Assembly (NCBI GenBank): GCA_964450865.1
Contig: CAYVHB010000040.1
Span: forward strand, 1-26,474
Source: CAYVHB01 sp964450865
Lineage (GTDB): Bacteria; Bacillota; Clostridia; Saccharofermentanales; UBA5734
Direction: 5' to 3'
Length of the DNA stretch: 26,474 nt
Made by a program: the position numbers and the translations under genes. This document shows positions 7,879 to 16,000 of the stretch, one piece after another. The stretch's first letter is position 1. Each line of letters starts with the position of its first letter. The notes under the pieces are model-generated. The model did not search any database and was not told the origin of the DNA. It saw nothing but the letters and a program-made list of their open reading frames with translations.

Positions 7879-7942
7879 ATGCCTAATCATAGGCATGCCA
7901 AATCATGGCCATGCCAAATAACTGCCATGCCAAATCGCATTT
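7879..7942 (+). repeat. Four-copy 16-bp tandem repeat
   Basis: The core ATGCC(T/A)AAT starts at 7879, 7895, 7911 and 7927, an exact 16-bp period. The last bases of the first three copies (AGGC, GGCC, TGCC) together with the next ATGCC create small dyads such as GGCATGCC. It ends about 50 nt before the stop codon of the minus-strand HD gene. Confidence 0.8.
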
Positions 7943-7990
7943 CGGTTTCTGGACTGATGGCCTGTTAATTCTCAAAAATCAACAGGAACC

Positions 7991-8587
7991 TCATGTTTCA
8001 TTGGCTTGACTGGTTTCCCCGGCTAGTCCAATTGAATCAGCTACAGTACGCATACCCAGAATACACTGCTCAAGAACCTCATCCAATGTCAGGCCAAGTT
8101 TGGCTGCGCCTTGTTCGATGACCTTGCGGTCAACGCCAGCAGCAAAACTGGGTGTCTTGTATTTTTTCTTGAGTGATTTGAGTTCCAGGTCGAGTACACT
8201 GCGGGACGGCCTCATTAGAGCGGCCGCTGTAATCAGCCCGGTTAATTCATCAATGGTGTACAGTACCTTCTCCAGATCGGTCTGGGGTTCGACGTCATTT
8301 ACTACGCCGAAGCCGTGACTGACAACGGCGCGGATTAATTTTTCATCATAATGATGGTCTCGCATAATCGCCGCGGTTTTTACGCAGTGCTGGTCAGGAA
8401 ATTGCTCGTAATCCAGGTCATGCAATAAGCCCGCCAGCCCCCATTCATCCTGATTTGCACCGGGATAGCGTCCGGCAAAATAACGCATCACACCCTCTAC
8501 AGCCAGGGCGTGCCGGCGTAAACTTTCGCTCTGATTGTACTCTGTCAATAAGTTCCAGGCCTGTTCGCGGGTTGGTTGAATCGCCAT
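7991..8587 (-). CDS. HD-domain (HDIG-type) phosphohydrolase
   Basis: This 198-residue cytoplasmic protein belongs to the HD superfamily of metal-dependent phosphohydrolases. The metal-binding residues are visible: the first His in LRRHALAVEGVMRYFA, the HD pair in GLLHDLDYEQFP, and later His residues in RDHHYDEKLI and VVSHGFG. Small single-domain HDIG proteins of this size are common in Clostridia and mostly uncharacterised; the substrate is probably a nucleotide or phosphoester, but this cannot be decided. ATG 8587 has AGGAGG at 8597-8602 (minus strand). It diverges from purF, with about 275 nt between the two start codons. Confidence 0.82.
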   Translation of the reverse strand: MAIQPTREQAWNLLTEYNQSESLRRHALAVEGVMRYFAGRYPGANQDEWGLAGLLHDLDYEQFPDQHCVKTAAIMRDHHYDEKLIRAVVSHGFGVVNDVEPQTDLEKVLYTIDELTGLITAAALMRPSRSVLDLELKSLKKKYKTPSFAAGVDRKVIEQGAAKLGLTLDEVLEQCILGMRTVADSIGLAGETSQANET

Positions 8588-8756
8588 CTGATTGTATCCT
8601 CCTGAAAGAAAATCACAGTTTTATCTGTGCTATCTGCTGATTGGGTCTTGCCTCGGCCTGATGGTCTCCTGTATTGTCGCTTGTACCCGGTATTGCAGCT
8701 TCATCCTTATTTTGCTGGTCAAATTGTGCGTATAAATGACAATATCATACCAGTGA

Positions 8757-8785
8757 TTGACATCTCGGGCAACTTCAGCCATACT
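8757..8785 (+). promoter_or_regulatory. Candidate purF promoter
   Basis: A perfect -35 TTGACA (8757-8762) with a 17-nt spacer and -10 CATACT (8780-8785) would start transcription at about 8792 and give a leader of about 70 nt. Just before the ribosome site the leader holds a GGCGC/GCGCC hairpin (about 8834-8850). I could not match the leader to a purine, PRPP or ZTP riboswitch. Confidence 0.5.
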
Positions 8786-8863
8786 TTTTCCGATGAGGCA
8801 GATTGGTGGAACCCGCCTGACCGGGCCATTTCTGGGCGCCAAGGCGCCAGAGGAGGCATTTTC

Positions 8864-10264
8864 TTGATTCATGAAGAATGTGGTGTATTTGGTATCTGGG
8901 GCCCTGAGGGAACGGAGGCCGCAGCAGCCACGTATTATGGTTTGTTCGCTTTGCAGCATCGCGGCCAGGAGAGCTGCGGCATAGCGGTCAATCACCGTGG
9001 TGAAGTGTTTGTTCATAAGGACATGGGACTGGTCCCGGAAGTTTTTTCCCAGCCTGTTCTGGACAGCCTGGTTGGCCGGGCGGCGATCGGTCATGTCCGT
9101 TACTCAACAACCGGACCCAGCGTCCGGGAGAATGCCCAGCCCCTGGTGACACGTTATAGCAAAGGCAAAATGGCGCTGGCCCATAACGGTAACCTGTCCA
9201 ACACAAGTCGCCTGCGTGATACCCTTGAAGAGAATGGGGCAATTTTCCAGACCACGATCGATTCGGAAATAATTGCCTATCTGATCGCGCGGTATCGCAA
9301 CAAAACTGATTCGGTAGAAGATGCAGTCAGTCTGGCTATGACCCAGCTGGAAGGCGCTTACTGCCTGCTGGTTCTCAGTCGGGGCAAACTGATAGCAGTG
9401 CGTGATCCACTGGGATTTCGACCGCTCTGTATTGGCCAGCTGGGCGATGCAATTGTCTTTGCCTCCGAAAGCTGCGCCCTGGATACTGTCGGCGCAACCT
9501 TTATCCGCGATGTGGAGCCCGGTGAAATTGTCGTCGTTGACAAGCAAGGGATGCGTTCGTTGCGGACACACTGTCGAAGCCGGGCGACACCGTGTATTTT
9601 TGAATATATCTATTTTGCCCGTTCGGATAGTGCGATCGACGGGATCAGCGTCTATCAGGCGCGTCTGGCCGCCGGCCGGCTGCTGGCCGAGCAATATCCG
9701 GTTGATGCTGACCTGGTACTCGGTGTTCCTGACTCCGGAATGGATGCCGCGACCGGCTTCAGTATGGCATCCGGGATCCCGCTGGGCCGGGGCTTTGTCA
9801 AGAACAACTATATTGGCCGGACCTTTATCAAGCCCCAACAAAGCCAGCGCGTTTCTGCGGTACGCATTAAATTGAATCCAATCCGCAGTTGTGTAGCCGG
9901 CAAGCGGGTGGTCATGGTCGATGATTCAATCGTTAGAGGGACAACCAGTGCCCGGATTGTTTCGCAATTAAAACAGGCAGGGGCGACTGAAGTGCATGTG
10001 CGCATCAGCGCGCCGCCGTTCCTGTGGCCTTGTTATTTCGGTACGGATATTCCTTCGTTTGAAGAGCTGACCGCCCGCCAGCATACGCAAGAGGCGATTC
10101 GCCAGATGATCGGCGCTGATTCATTAGGTTTCCTGCAGCGGGAAAGCCTCGGTAAGATGATTGGCGTGTCCGGGCGCCAGTACTGTGATGCTTGCTTTTC
10201 CGGTGATTACCCCACCCTCGATGCCCAGGGTAACGGCCTGATCCATGGTTACCAGCCTACCTGA
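8864..10264 (+). CDS. purF: Amidophosphoribosyltransferase
   Basis: The enzyme transfers ammonia from glutamine to PRPP, the first committed step of de novo purine synthesis. The 466-residue protein has the glutaminase domain with nucleophile Cys6 in HEECGVFG (exposed after removal of a very short propeptide) and GHVRYSTTG. The phosphoribosyltransferase domain carries the PRPP loop VMVDDSIVRGTT. Four cysteines in the Fe-S positions of the Bacillus-type enzyme are present (TPCIFEY, LWPCYFG, and two in YCDACFSGD), so an oxygen-labile 4Fe-4S form is expected. I choose TTG 8864, seven nt after AGAGGAGG; the frame is open further upstream to 8627 but that part has no PurF similarity. No other purine gene flanks it here. 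Confidence 0.93.
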   Translation: MIHEECGVFGIWGPEGTEAAAATYYGLFALQHRGQESCGIAVNHRGEVFVHKDMGLVPEVFSQPVLDSLVGRAAIGHVRYSTTGPSVRENAQPLVTRYSKGKMALAHNGNLSNTSRLRDTLEENGAIFQTTIDSEIIAYLIARYRNKTDSVEDAVSLAMTQLEGAYCLLVLSRGKLIAVRDPLGFRPLCIGQLGDAIVFASESCALDTVGATFIRDVEPGEIVVVDKQGMRSLRTHCRSRATPCIFEYIYFARSDSAIDGISVYQARLAAGRLLAEQYPVDADLVLGVPDSGMDAATGFSMASGIPLGRGFVKNNYIGRTFIKPQQSQRVSAVRIKLNPIRSCVAGKRVVMVDDSIVRGTTSARIVSQLKQAGATEVHVRISAPPFLWPCYFGTDIPSFEELTARQHTQEAIRQMIGADSLGFLQRESLGKMIGVSGRQYCDACFSGDYPTLDAQGNGLIHGYQPT

Positions 10265-10344
10265 TCCGTGACCAGCCTCCGACTCGGAGTGATCCGGGCC
10301 GGGCACTTTAATCCTGAGCGGCGGTTATCAGTCAAGCAAGTTGA

Positions 10345-11385
10345 TCAAGCTTCGTCGCTATCGCCTGGCCAGGTGTCCGGCCAGTCCTCAACAGGAGCCC
10401 CCAGATCCGTTCCGGCTGGCTGACTGACGGCAAGTGAGATTAAGCGCCGAAGCTCTGCGATTTCTTTATGTGTCAGATAACGCCATTCACCGGGCCTGAG
10501 ATTGCCAATGGCCAGATGCATGATGCGAATGCGGGTCAGACGCACAACCTGGTAACCCAGATATTCACACATCCGGCGGATCTGGCGGTTCAGCCCCTGG
10601 GTCAGGATAATCCGGAAGGTTCTGGCTGATTCGCGAATTATGGTACAGGGCAAGGTGATGGTATCAAGAATTGGCACACCCAAGGCCATAGCCCGGATGA
10701 AGTCATCAGTCAGTGGCCGGTCAACCTTGACGCGATATTCTTTCTCATGACGATAGCCGGCCCGCAGGATTTTGTTGACGATGTCGCCATCGTTCGTCAG
10801 GATAATCAGCCCTTCTGAATCGCGATCGAGGCGGCCGACCGGGAAAATGCGCCTGGGGTATTGCAGATAGTCAATGATGTTATCCCGGCGCCTGGTGTCA
10901 GTGGTGCAGGTGATACCAATGGGCTTGTACAGCAGCAGGTAGACCCTGTCATCATCAGGCAAAATCGGTTGCCCCTTAACCCGGACGATCTGGCCGGGCT
11001 GTACTTTCGAGCCGATCTGGGCAATCGTATCATCGATTGTCACACAGCCAGCCTGAATCAGGCGGTCAGCCTCGCGGCGGCTGCAATACCCGGTCTCCGC
11101 CATGTATTTATTAATGCGTGACTCTAAAGGATTCATGTCCGGATTGAGATGATCGTTGGATCGACTCGCTGCAATCTGATTTGTCTTATTTAAAGTTCTT
11201 GCGCCTTGCATGGCGTTGACGGATATGTCAGCAGCTTGAACTGTAGTATCAGTTGAATCAGCGCTTTTTATTGTGTCCTTAGGCGGCCTGTCAGTATCTG
11301 GCAGATTGGGATTGCCGGAATGTGTGTTCTGTGAATTGGCATTCTTATTCAGGCTTGTATCATGAAAATGGTGTTTGCCGGGCAT
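10345..11385 (-). CDS. RluB/RluF-type 23S rRNA pseudouridine synthase with long N-terminal extension
   Basis: The predicted enzyme isomerises a specific uridine in large-subunit rRNA. After about 80 residues of polar low-complexity sequence comes an S4 RNA-binding domain (LESRINKYMAETGYCSRREA onward). The RsuA/RluB/E/F catalytic domain follows, with the active-site Asp in GRLDRDSEGLIILTNDGD and the downstream GLNRQIRRMCEYLGYQV. The total of 346 residues is roughly 80-100 longer than many relatives. The extension looks real, since ATG 11385 has a strong GGAGGTC at 11391-11397, although ATG near MNPLESRI could be an internal start. The exact uridine target cannot be inferred. It is separated by about 210 nt from the Usp-like gene upstream on the same strand. 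Confidence 0.87.
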   Translation of the reverse strand: MPGKHHFHDTSLNKNANSQNTHSGNPNLPDTDRPPKDTIKSADSTDTTVQAADISVNAMQGARTLNKTNQIAASRSNDHLNPDMNPLESRINKYMAETGYCSRREADRLIQAGCVTIDDTIAQIGSKVQPGQIVRVKGQPILPDDDRVYLLLYKPIGITCTTDTRRRDNIIDYLQYPRRIFPVGRLDRDSEGLIILTNDGDIVNKILRAGYRHEKEYRVKVDRPLTDDFIRAMALGVPILDTITLPCTIIRESARTFRIILTQGLNRQIRRMCEYLGYQVVRLTRIRIMHLAIGNLRPGEWRYLTHKEIAELRRLISLAVSQPAGTDLGAPVEDWPDTWPGDSDEA

Positions 11386-11596
11386 TGATAGACCTCCAAT
11401 GATGCATTAGCGGCACAATAACAGACCACCTGACGAAAGTCAAGTGGTCCGGTTGTCAGCATGTCACACCAGGTGGATCCAGCTATTGGATCCAGGGAAT
11501 GTTGCGGATTACGCCAGCTGGTTTTGCATTTTGTATGCGGATTGCAGCAACCGCTGGTGAACTTGATCACGCCAGCATAGCTGAGGTTCTGCATGT
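11386..11596. other. Intergenic hairpins between Usp-like and pseudouridine synthase genes
   Basis: No gene seen. A hairpin at about 11424-11449 has stem GACCAC-C-TGAC / GTCA-A-GTGGTC capped by a GAAA tetraloop, and GGATCC repeats at about 11474-11492 can also pair. Neither is followed by a T-run. Confidence 0.5.
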
Positions 11597-12016
11597 TTAA
11601 AGCGGATTGCAGACATCGCCAAAACACTCCTGATAGACAGGAAGGCGATGCAGCAGGCCTTTGTGATCGACGGTGATAACGGGTAACATCGGGAAACGGT
11701 CTTCGATACCCGTGATAAAAACACTGTGGCCAGCTTCTGGCGGAACGCCCACGAGAATATACTGGACATCCTGTTTCTCGATATAATTGGCAACAGCCTC
11801 GACTGCGTAATCATGAAAGAGGATAACCATTTCGGCATTCAGTTGCTTGGACAGGGAGAAAAGATACTCAACCTCATCGCTGGCCAGCCAGGCTGCGGCC
11901 CGGCGTGGCTGAACGGTAATGACCTTGAGCGGAATTTGCTCCAGGTCTGCCAGCCGGCGGCCGGCAAAAATCAGACGGTCGCACGTATCCTGATCGGTAA
12001 CACAGACCAGTACCAT
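11597..12016 (-). CDS. Universal stress protein-like (KdpD-Usp-type) protein
   Basis: This 139-residue soluble protein has the Rossmann-like Usp fold seen alone and in the C-terminal cytoplasmic part of KdpD sensors. It begins VLVCVTDQDTCDRLIFAGRRLADLEQIPLKVITVQ, matching the strand-helix-strand start of that family. EYLFSLSKQLNAEMVILF and YILVGVPPEAGHSVF follow in the positions of the later strands. The canonical ATP-binding G-x2-G-x9-G-S/T motif is not obvious, so nucleotide binding is doubtful. ATG 12016 has GAGGAAG at 12024-12030 (minus strand). A terminator-like hairpin sits only about 24 nt upstream of the start, so the gene may be controlled by read-through from the kinase operon. Role unknown. 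Confidence 0.7.
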   Translation of the reverse strand: MVLVCVTDQDTCDRLIFAGRRLADLEQIPLKVITVQPRRAAAWLASDEVEYLFSLSKQLNAEMVILFHDYAVEAVANYIEKQDVQYILVGVPPEAGHSVFITGIEDRFPMLPVITVDHKGLLHRLPVYQECFGDVCNPL

Positions 12017-12039
12017 GGTACTACTTCCTCATATTGTGG

Positions 12040-12079
12040 AAAAAGTCAGAGATTCCCAAATGATGTCGAATTCTCTGAC
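12040..12079 (-). terminator. Minus-strand terminator or attenuator in front of the Usp-like gene
   Basis: On the minus strand an 11-12-bp stem with one bulge (12068-12079 with 12045-12055) is followed immediately by TTTTT (12044-12040). It could end the response regulator/kinase operon, whose last stop is at 12206. Its T-run lies 10 nt before the ribosome site of the next gene, so it would also act as a leader attenuator. Confidence 0.75.
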
Positions 12080-12205
12080 CGGGCATCTGAATTTGGATAT
12101 TGGAAGACAATATGGGCATTGGGAGACAATTGAGAGGCTAAGACCATTGTATGCAGTATTTATGAATGGAGTATGACCGCAGGGCAACAATTCATTATCA
12201 GTTAA

Positions 12206-14002
12206 TCAAAAGCCCGGACGGGCTCGCTCCAGGGTCAATGTAAAGGTCGCACCTTCGCCCGGTTTGCTGTAAACACGAATGGTCTGGCCCATTTTTTGCA
12301 TGATTTCGCGGGCGATAGACAAGCCCAGGCCAGTGCCGGGCTGCTGATGGGCCTTGTCCGCTTTATAAAAACGGTCAAATACGTGTTCGATATCCTCGGG
12401 AGCAATCCCGGAGCCTGTATCAGTGACACTGACCTGGATCTGGTGTTCATTCCAGTTCAGTAAAATGGCAATGCTACCGCCGTCCTCAGTAAATTTCATG
12501 GCATTATCGAGTAAAATTACCAGGACCTGTTCGATCCGGTTGTAATTGCCAATGACCGGCGGGCAGTCCGCCAGATTTGGCGGAGCCAGCAGGGTCAGGC
12601 CAAGGTCTTCCGCTCGCGGCGTATATTCCTGAATCAGGTTGGGAAGCAGGGCCTGTAAATGCAAGGTCTCCATCGCCAGCGCCAGTGTACCGGCCTGCAG
12701 CCGGGATAGCTCCAGCATATCATCAATCAGGCGCGACAGCCGGATCGTCTCGCGCAACAAGATATGGAAATAGCGTTGCCGGTCTTCCTCGCGGCTGACC
12801 ATGCCTTCGCGCAGCGGTTCAATCAGGGCGCGCATGGCGGTCAGCGGTGTACGCAGTTCATGGGAAATGTTGGCTACATAGTCGCGGCGGGTCTGCTCCA
12901 GGCGCTCGGCTTCGGTGATGTCGCGAAACAATGCGACAGCGCCGCCCAGGCCATTGCCATCCGACAATGGTACGATCTGGCAGAAAATGGTGCGCTCGCC
13001 AGCAGTGATGGTTAATTCCCGAACCTTTTTTTCGCTCAAGACTTCTTGGAAAGCATCATGCAGGTCCTCGTCTGTTAAAAAAACGGCCGGGTCCGGCGTG
13101 GCAATCAGCGGTAACGGACGCCCCAGCAATTGCCAGACACAACGATTGGCTGCCGTGATCTGCCCAAGATGATCGACGGCGATAATTCCTTCGGTCATGC
13201 CGTCAATAATCTGGCGCAGGCGGTTGCGTTCGAGGGTCAATTCGGCAATGGTGACGGCCAGACGTTCGGACAGGTCGTTCATGCTGCGGGCCAGTTCACC
13301 GATTTCCCCGGCCTGCTGAACATCAGCCCGGATTTTATAATTGCCTTCGGCCAGGGCGATGGCAATATCACGGGTCTGGCGCAAGGGCCGGATCAGCAGC
13401 GCCGTGGCCCAGTAAGCCGGGCCGATGATCAGGCCCAGGACCAGCAGCGCAGCCGTTACCAGGGCAATATTCAGGCTGCGCAAGCCGGCATTCAGCTCGG
13501 CCAGGGGCTTGACAAAAAATACGGCACCGACGGCATTGGTTCGCAGTCCGAAGCTGTACGTAATTGGTACGCCAACAAAAAGCAGTTCATTATGGCTGCG
13601 GGGCAAGATACGGGTAAACCACACCGTGCTGGCCTGGTCGTCGAGCAGCGGGCTTAACTGGCTGTTGATGGCTTCGCGTATTTCCGGTTCGGCAGCAGCG
13701 AGCGATTCGGGCAGGGTGGTGTTGCGAAATTCGCCGGAAATGCCGTCGACAACAAATATCCAGGAATCAAAAACTTCATAAGCCGAGGTCAGCAGCTGGT
13801 CAAAGTAAGGATTGTCATCAAAGCCGGATCGCCTGGCCATGGTGGCAATCGACTGAACCTTTGGCAGCAGTTCGCTGACCTTGATTCGCGTAAAAACAGG
13901 ACGGCTGAAAAAGTTGTAAAAGACAGCCGTCAGCATAGTCCACATCAGCAAGGCCAGCAGCAACAAGGACAAGATCCGCCGGAAGAAGATGCTTTTGAGC
14001 AT
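12206..14002 (-). CDS. Membrane sensor histidine kinase (PhoR/WalK-like)
   Basis: A 598-residue two-component sensor. A first membrane segment (about 10-30) is followed by an extracellular domain of about 145 residues, a second segment (about 178-205), a HAMP linker (about 200-250) and a PAS domain starting GMTEGIIAVDHLGQITAANR (about 268-287). HisKA with the phospho-acceptor His381 in NISHELRTPLTA comes next, then the ATP-binding domain with N-box LLDNAMKF, G1 DTGSGI, F-box FDRFYK and G2 GTGLGLS. All catalytic motifs are intact. The start codon abuts the stop of the response regulator with no gap, so the pair is co-translated. The layout HAMP-PAS-HisKA is that of WalK/PhoR kinases, but the extracellular signal is not evident. 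Confidence 0.93.
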   Translation of the reverse strand: MLKSIFFRRILSLLLLALLMWTMLTAVFYNFFSRPVFTRIKVSELLPKVQSIATMARRSGFDDNPYFDQLLTSAYEVFDSWIFVVDGISGEFRNTTLPESLAAAEPEIREAINSQLSPLLDDQASTVWFTRILPRSHNELLFVGVPITYSFGLRTNAVGAVFFVKPLAELNAGLRSLNIALVTAALLVLGLIIGPAYWATALLIRPLRQTRDIAIALAEGNYKIRADVQQAGEIGELARSMNDLSERLAVTIAELTLERNRLRQIIDGMTEGIIAVDHLGQITAANRCVWQLLGRPLPLIATPDPAVFLTDEDLHDAFQEVLSEKKVRELTITAGERTIFCQIVPLSDGNGLGGAVALFRDITEAERLEQTRRDYVANISHELRTPLTAMRALIEPLREGMVSREEDRQRYFHILLRETIRLSRLIDDMLELSRLQAGTLALAMETLHLQALLPNLIQEYTPRAEDLGLTLLAPPNLADCPPVIGNYNRIEQVLVILLDNAMKFTEDGGSIAILLNWNEHQIQVSVTDTGSGIAPEDIEHVFDRFYKADKAHQQPGTGLGLSIAREIMQKMGQTIRVYSKPGEGATFTLTLERARPGF

Positions 14003-14698
14003 TTAGCGGCTGACCTCGAATTTGTAACCCACGCCATAAACCGTTATCAGGCCCCAGGCAGCACCTTCCACACCGATTTTCTGGCGGATTCGCTTGATAT
14101 GGGTATCGACCGTCCGGGTATCGCCGAAGTAGTCGTAACCCCAGACCTGGGACAGGATCTGCTCCCGGTCCATGACCTGTCCTGGATGAGAAGCCAGCAA
14201 ATAGAGAATTTCAACTTCTTTGGGTGTGAAGGGGACGACTTCGCCATTGACTTTAACCTGGTAATTATCCAGGCTGATCTCCAGGCCACTGAAACGCAGC
14301 AATGAGCCGCCCGCTGTAGGGTGCGCATCACCAAGCCGGCGCAGGACTGCCTTGATCCGGGCGATCACTTCGCGCGGACTGAAAGGTTTGACGATATAAT
14401 CATCGGCGCCGAGTTCAAGGCCCAGGACCCGGTCAATTTCCTCGCCCTTGGCTGTTAACATGATGATCGGTATAGAACTGGTCCGACGAATCTCGCGGCA
14501 GACATCAATGCCGGACTTGCGGGGCATCATCAGGTCGAGAATGACCAGGTCCGGCTGGTCTGCCGCAAAATGCTGGAGTGCCATCTCGCCATCATAGGCC
14601 GATGTGTGCGGGTAGCGCTCCGCGTCCAGATACAGGCCGAGGGACTCATGAACGACGCGGTCGTCGTCACAGATCAGAATGTGTGGAGATTTTGCCAT
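14003..14698 (-). CDS. OmpR/PhoB-family response regulator
   Basis: This is the partner of the kinase encoded directly after it. The receiver domain has the acidic pocket CDDD (11-13), phospho-acceptor D55 in LVILDLMMP, T82 in MLTAKGEE and K104 in YIVKPFSP. The C-terminal winged helix contains FTPKEVEILYLLASHPGQVM and the recognition segment RTVDTHIKRIRQKIG, typical of OmpR/PhoB DNA-binding domains. I take ATG 14698 (231 residues); a TTG six bases upstream (14704) is closer to the AAGG ribosome site and could be the true start. The gene leads the operon, and the region upstream holds two sets of direct repeats that might be its binding sites. Confidence 0.92.
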   Translation of the reverse strand: MAKSPHILICDDDRVVHESLGLYLDAERYPHTSAYDGEMALQHFAADQPDLVILDLMMPRKSGIDVCREIRRTSSIPIIMLTAKGEEIDRVLGLELGADDYIVKPFSPREVIARIKAVLRRLGDAHPTAGGSLLRFSGLEISLDNYQVKVNGEVVPFTPKEVEILYLLASHPGQVMDREQILSQVWGYDYFGDTRTVDTHIKRIRQKIGVEGAAWGLITVYGVGYKFEVSR

Positions 14699-14762
14699 GA
14701 TCAATCAGACCTTTCTGTTTATAATCAATGTCCTGGTAAACATATGGCTGTCATCAAATCCG

Positions 14763-14835
14763 CCGAACACGCCTGGCCAATGCCGGCGCACGTGCCTGGC
14801 CAAGTCACCGAACACGCCTGGCCGATGCCGGCGCA
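14763..14835. repeat. 28-bp direct repeat, 45-bp period
   Basis: Copies at 14763-14790 and 14808-14835 are identical except for one base. A partial third copy (GTGCCTGGCCAAG) lies between them. Each contains the dyad-like core TGCCGGCGCA. Position is 65-135 nt upstream of the response regulator start. Confidence 0.8.
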
Positions 14836-14917
14836 TGCAATTGCTTCATGATTCCATTATAGCTGATTCCCGAAAAACATGGCATGTTTGCCACAATTGT
14901 TCGAAAACTCAGTCAGA

Positions 14918-14962
14918 TAGCGGTCAAGAAAACATGTTATTAGCGGTCAGGAAACATGTTAT
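14918..14962 (+). repeat. Tandem 23/22-bp repeat with AACATGTT cores
   Basis: Two head-to-tail copies (14918-14940 and 14941-14962) differ by one substitution and one base deletion. Each carries TAGCGGTCA followed by the palindrome AACATGTT. The second copy runs into a perfect -10 box TATAAT (14960-14965), so the repeat occupies the -35 region of a possible promoter for the methyltransferase gene. Confidence 0.8.
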
Positions 14963-15027
14963 AATCGGGTATCGTTATAACATTCGGTTATCATAATTAT
15001 AATCGGAATCATAAAAAAATAGGAGTC

Positions 15028-15912
15028 ATGACGGAGATGTACGTTGCAGACCGTTGGCAGGATTATGAACTGATTGACGCTGGAGATGGTGAGAAATTGG
15101 AACGCTGGGGTTCGGTGATCCTGCAGCGACCGGACCCGCAGGCGATCTGGCCACATGATGCCTGGCCGCGCCCGGATGCCCTGTATCACCGCAGTCAATC
15201 GGGTGGTGGCTATTGGCAGGTATTTCGTCAGCATCCGGTTAACTGGCCCGTTCATTATCAGGGATCGGCCCGGACACTGACCTTTCTGATCGAACCAACT
15301 GGATTCAAGCATACGGGGCTTTTCCCGGAACAGGCGGTCAACTGGGATTTCTGCGCCGAAAAAATCAGGGCGCAGGTCGCCGCAGGCCGCCCGGCCCGGA
15401 TATTGAATCTGTTTGCCTATACCGGAGGCGCTACGGTTGCCTGCAGTGCCGCCGGCGCCACTGAAGTGGTTCATCTCGATGCCTCCAAAGGCATGAATGC
15501 CAGGGCCCGGGAGAATCTGGACCTGTCCGGGCTAGGTGACCATTACACACGCTTTTTTACCGACGATGTCCAGAAATTTGTGGAGCGTGAAATTCGCCGG
15601 GGCCGGCGTTATGAAGGCATCATTATGGATCCGCCTTCATATGGCCGGGGACCATCTGGCGAATTGTGGAAGCTCGAAGATGCCCTATATGGATTGGTCA
15701 GCCGTTGTGCTGAACTGCTTAGTGAAGACGCTTTGTTTTTTGTGTTGAATTCGTACACGACTGGCCTGGCTCCCGGGGTTCTGGCGACGATCCTCGGACT
15801 TGCCATCAAACCCGCACATGGTGGCCGTGTTGAGGCTGATGAACTGGGCTTGACAGCGACACACCGTGACCTGATCCTGCCTTGTGGTTGTACCGGTCGC
15901 TGGCAGCGCTGA
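15028..15912 (+). CDS. RlmI-like class I SAM-dependent methyltransferase
   Basis: This 294-residue cytoplasmic methyltransferase resembles the catalytic part of the RlmI/YccW family, which modifies rRNA cytosine. The SAM-binding motif is LNLFAYTGGAT, motif II is HLDASKGM, and the acceptor-site motif is IIMDPPSYGRGPSGELW with the expected NPPY-like DPPS. The family's N-terminal PUA domain is absent; in its place is a region of about 90 residues with FKHTGLFPEQ. ATG 15028 is only two nt from AGGAG (15021-15025); the in-frame ATG 15037 is better spaced and may be the real start (291 residues). The next gene, an RluA-type pseudouridine synthase, follows after 88 nt. Two RNA-modification genes in a row favour an rRNA substrate. 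Confidence 0.85.
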   Translation: MTEMYVADRWQDYELIDAGDGEKLERWGSVILQRPDPQAIWPHDAWPRPDALYHRSQSGGGYWQVFRQHPVNWPVHYQGSARTLTFLIEPTGFKHTGLFPEQAVNWDFCAEKIRAQVAAGRPARILNLFAYTGGATVACSAAGATEVVHLDASKGMNARARENLDLSGLGDHYTRFFTDDVQKFVEREIRRGRRYEGIIMDPPSYGRGPSGELWKLEDALYGLVSRCAELLSEDALFFVLNSYTTGLAPGVLATILGLAIKPAHGGRVEADELGLTATHRDLILPCGCTGRWQR

Positions 15913-16000
15913 TTCCACCCGGCCAGTCAACTGGACAAATGGCAGGAAGAAGCCTGGAAGCAGTCTGGCCGGTTGCCATCCTGGCCGAAAGGAATGGGCC

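Larger units (their letters stand above)
6488..7990. other. Gene-poor 1.5-kb region
   Basis: No recognisable intact gene. From 6511 to 6699 on the minus strand, 62 sense codons run between stops with a protein-like composition (for example AIVDVKPSADGLSSNGYQAK), and the stop lies 34 nt from the minus-strand terminator at 6446-6477. An alternative frame is also partly open, so this may be the tail of a decayed gene. A weak minus-strand frame (7428-7631) has a TTG start and no ribosome site. The rest is low-complexity: G-rich repeats (7122-7330) and a 16-bp tandem repeat (7879-7942). Confidence 0.5.
14699..15027. other. Divergent regulatory region between response regulator and methyltransferase genes
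   Basis: No gene is seen in these 329 nt. It contains a 28-bp direct repeat near the response regulator and a tandem 23/22-bp repeat near the methyltransferase, both listed separately. A perfect -10 TATAAT occurs at 14960-14965 on the plus strand but its -35 region is poor. Confidence 0.6.

Noticed and set aside
7879..7942. CRISPR array
   Set aside because: Units are 16 bp with no spacers, so it is a tandem repeat; no cas genes are seen in the window.
8792..8863. Purine, PRPP or ZTP riboswitch in the purF leader
   Set aside because: Some G-rich segments (GGTGGAACCC, CCGCCTGACC) recall ZTP elements, but the conserved order and the pseudoknot partner are not there.
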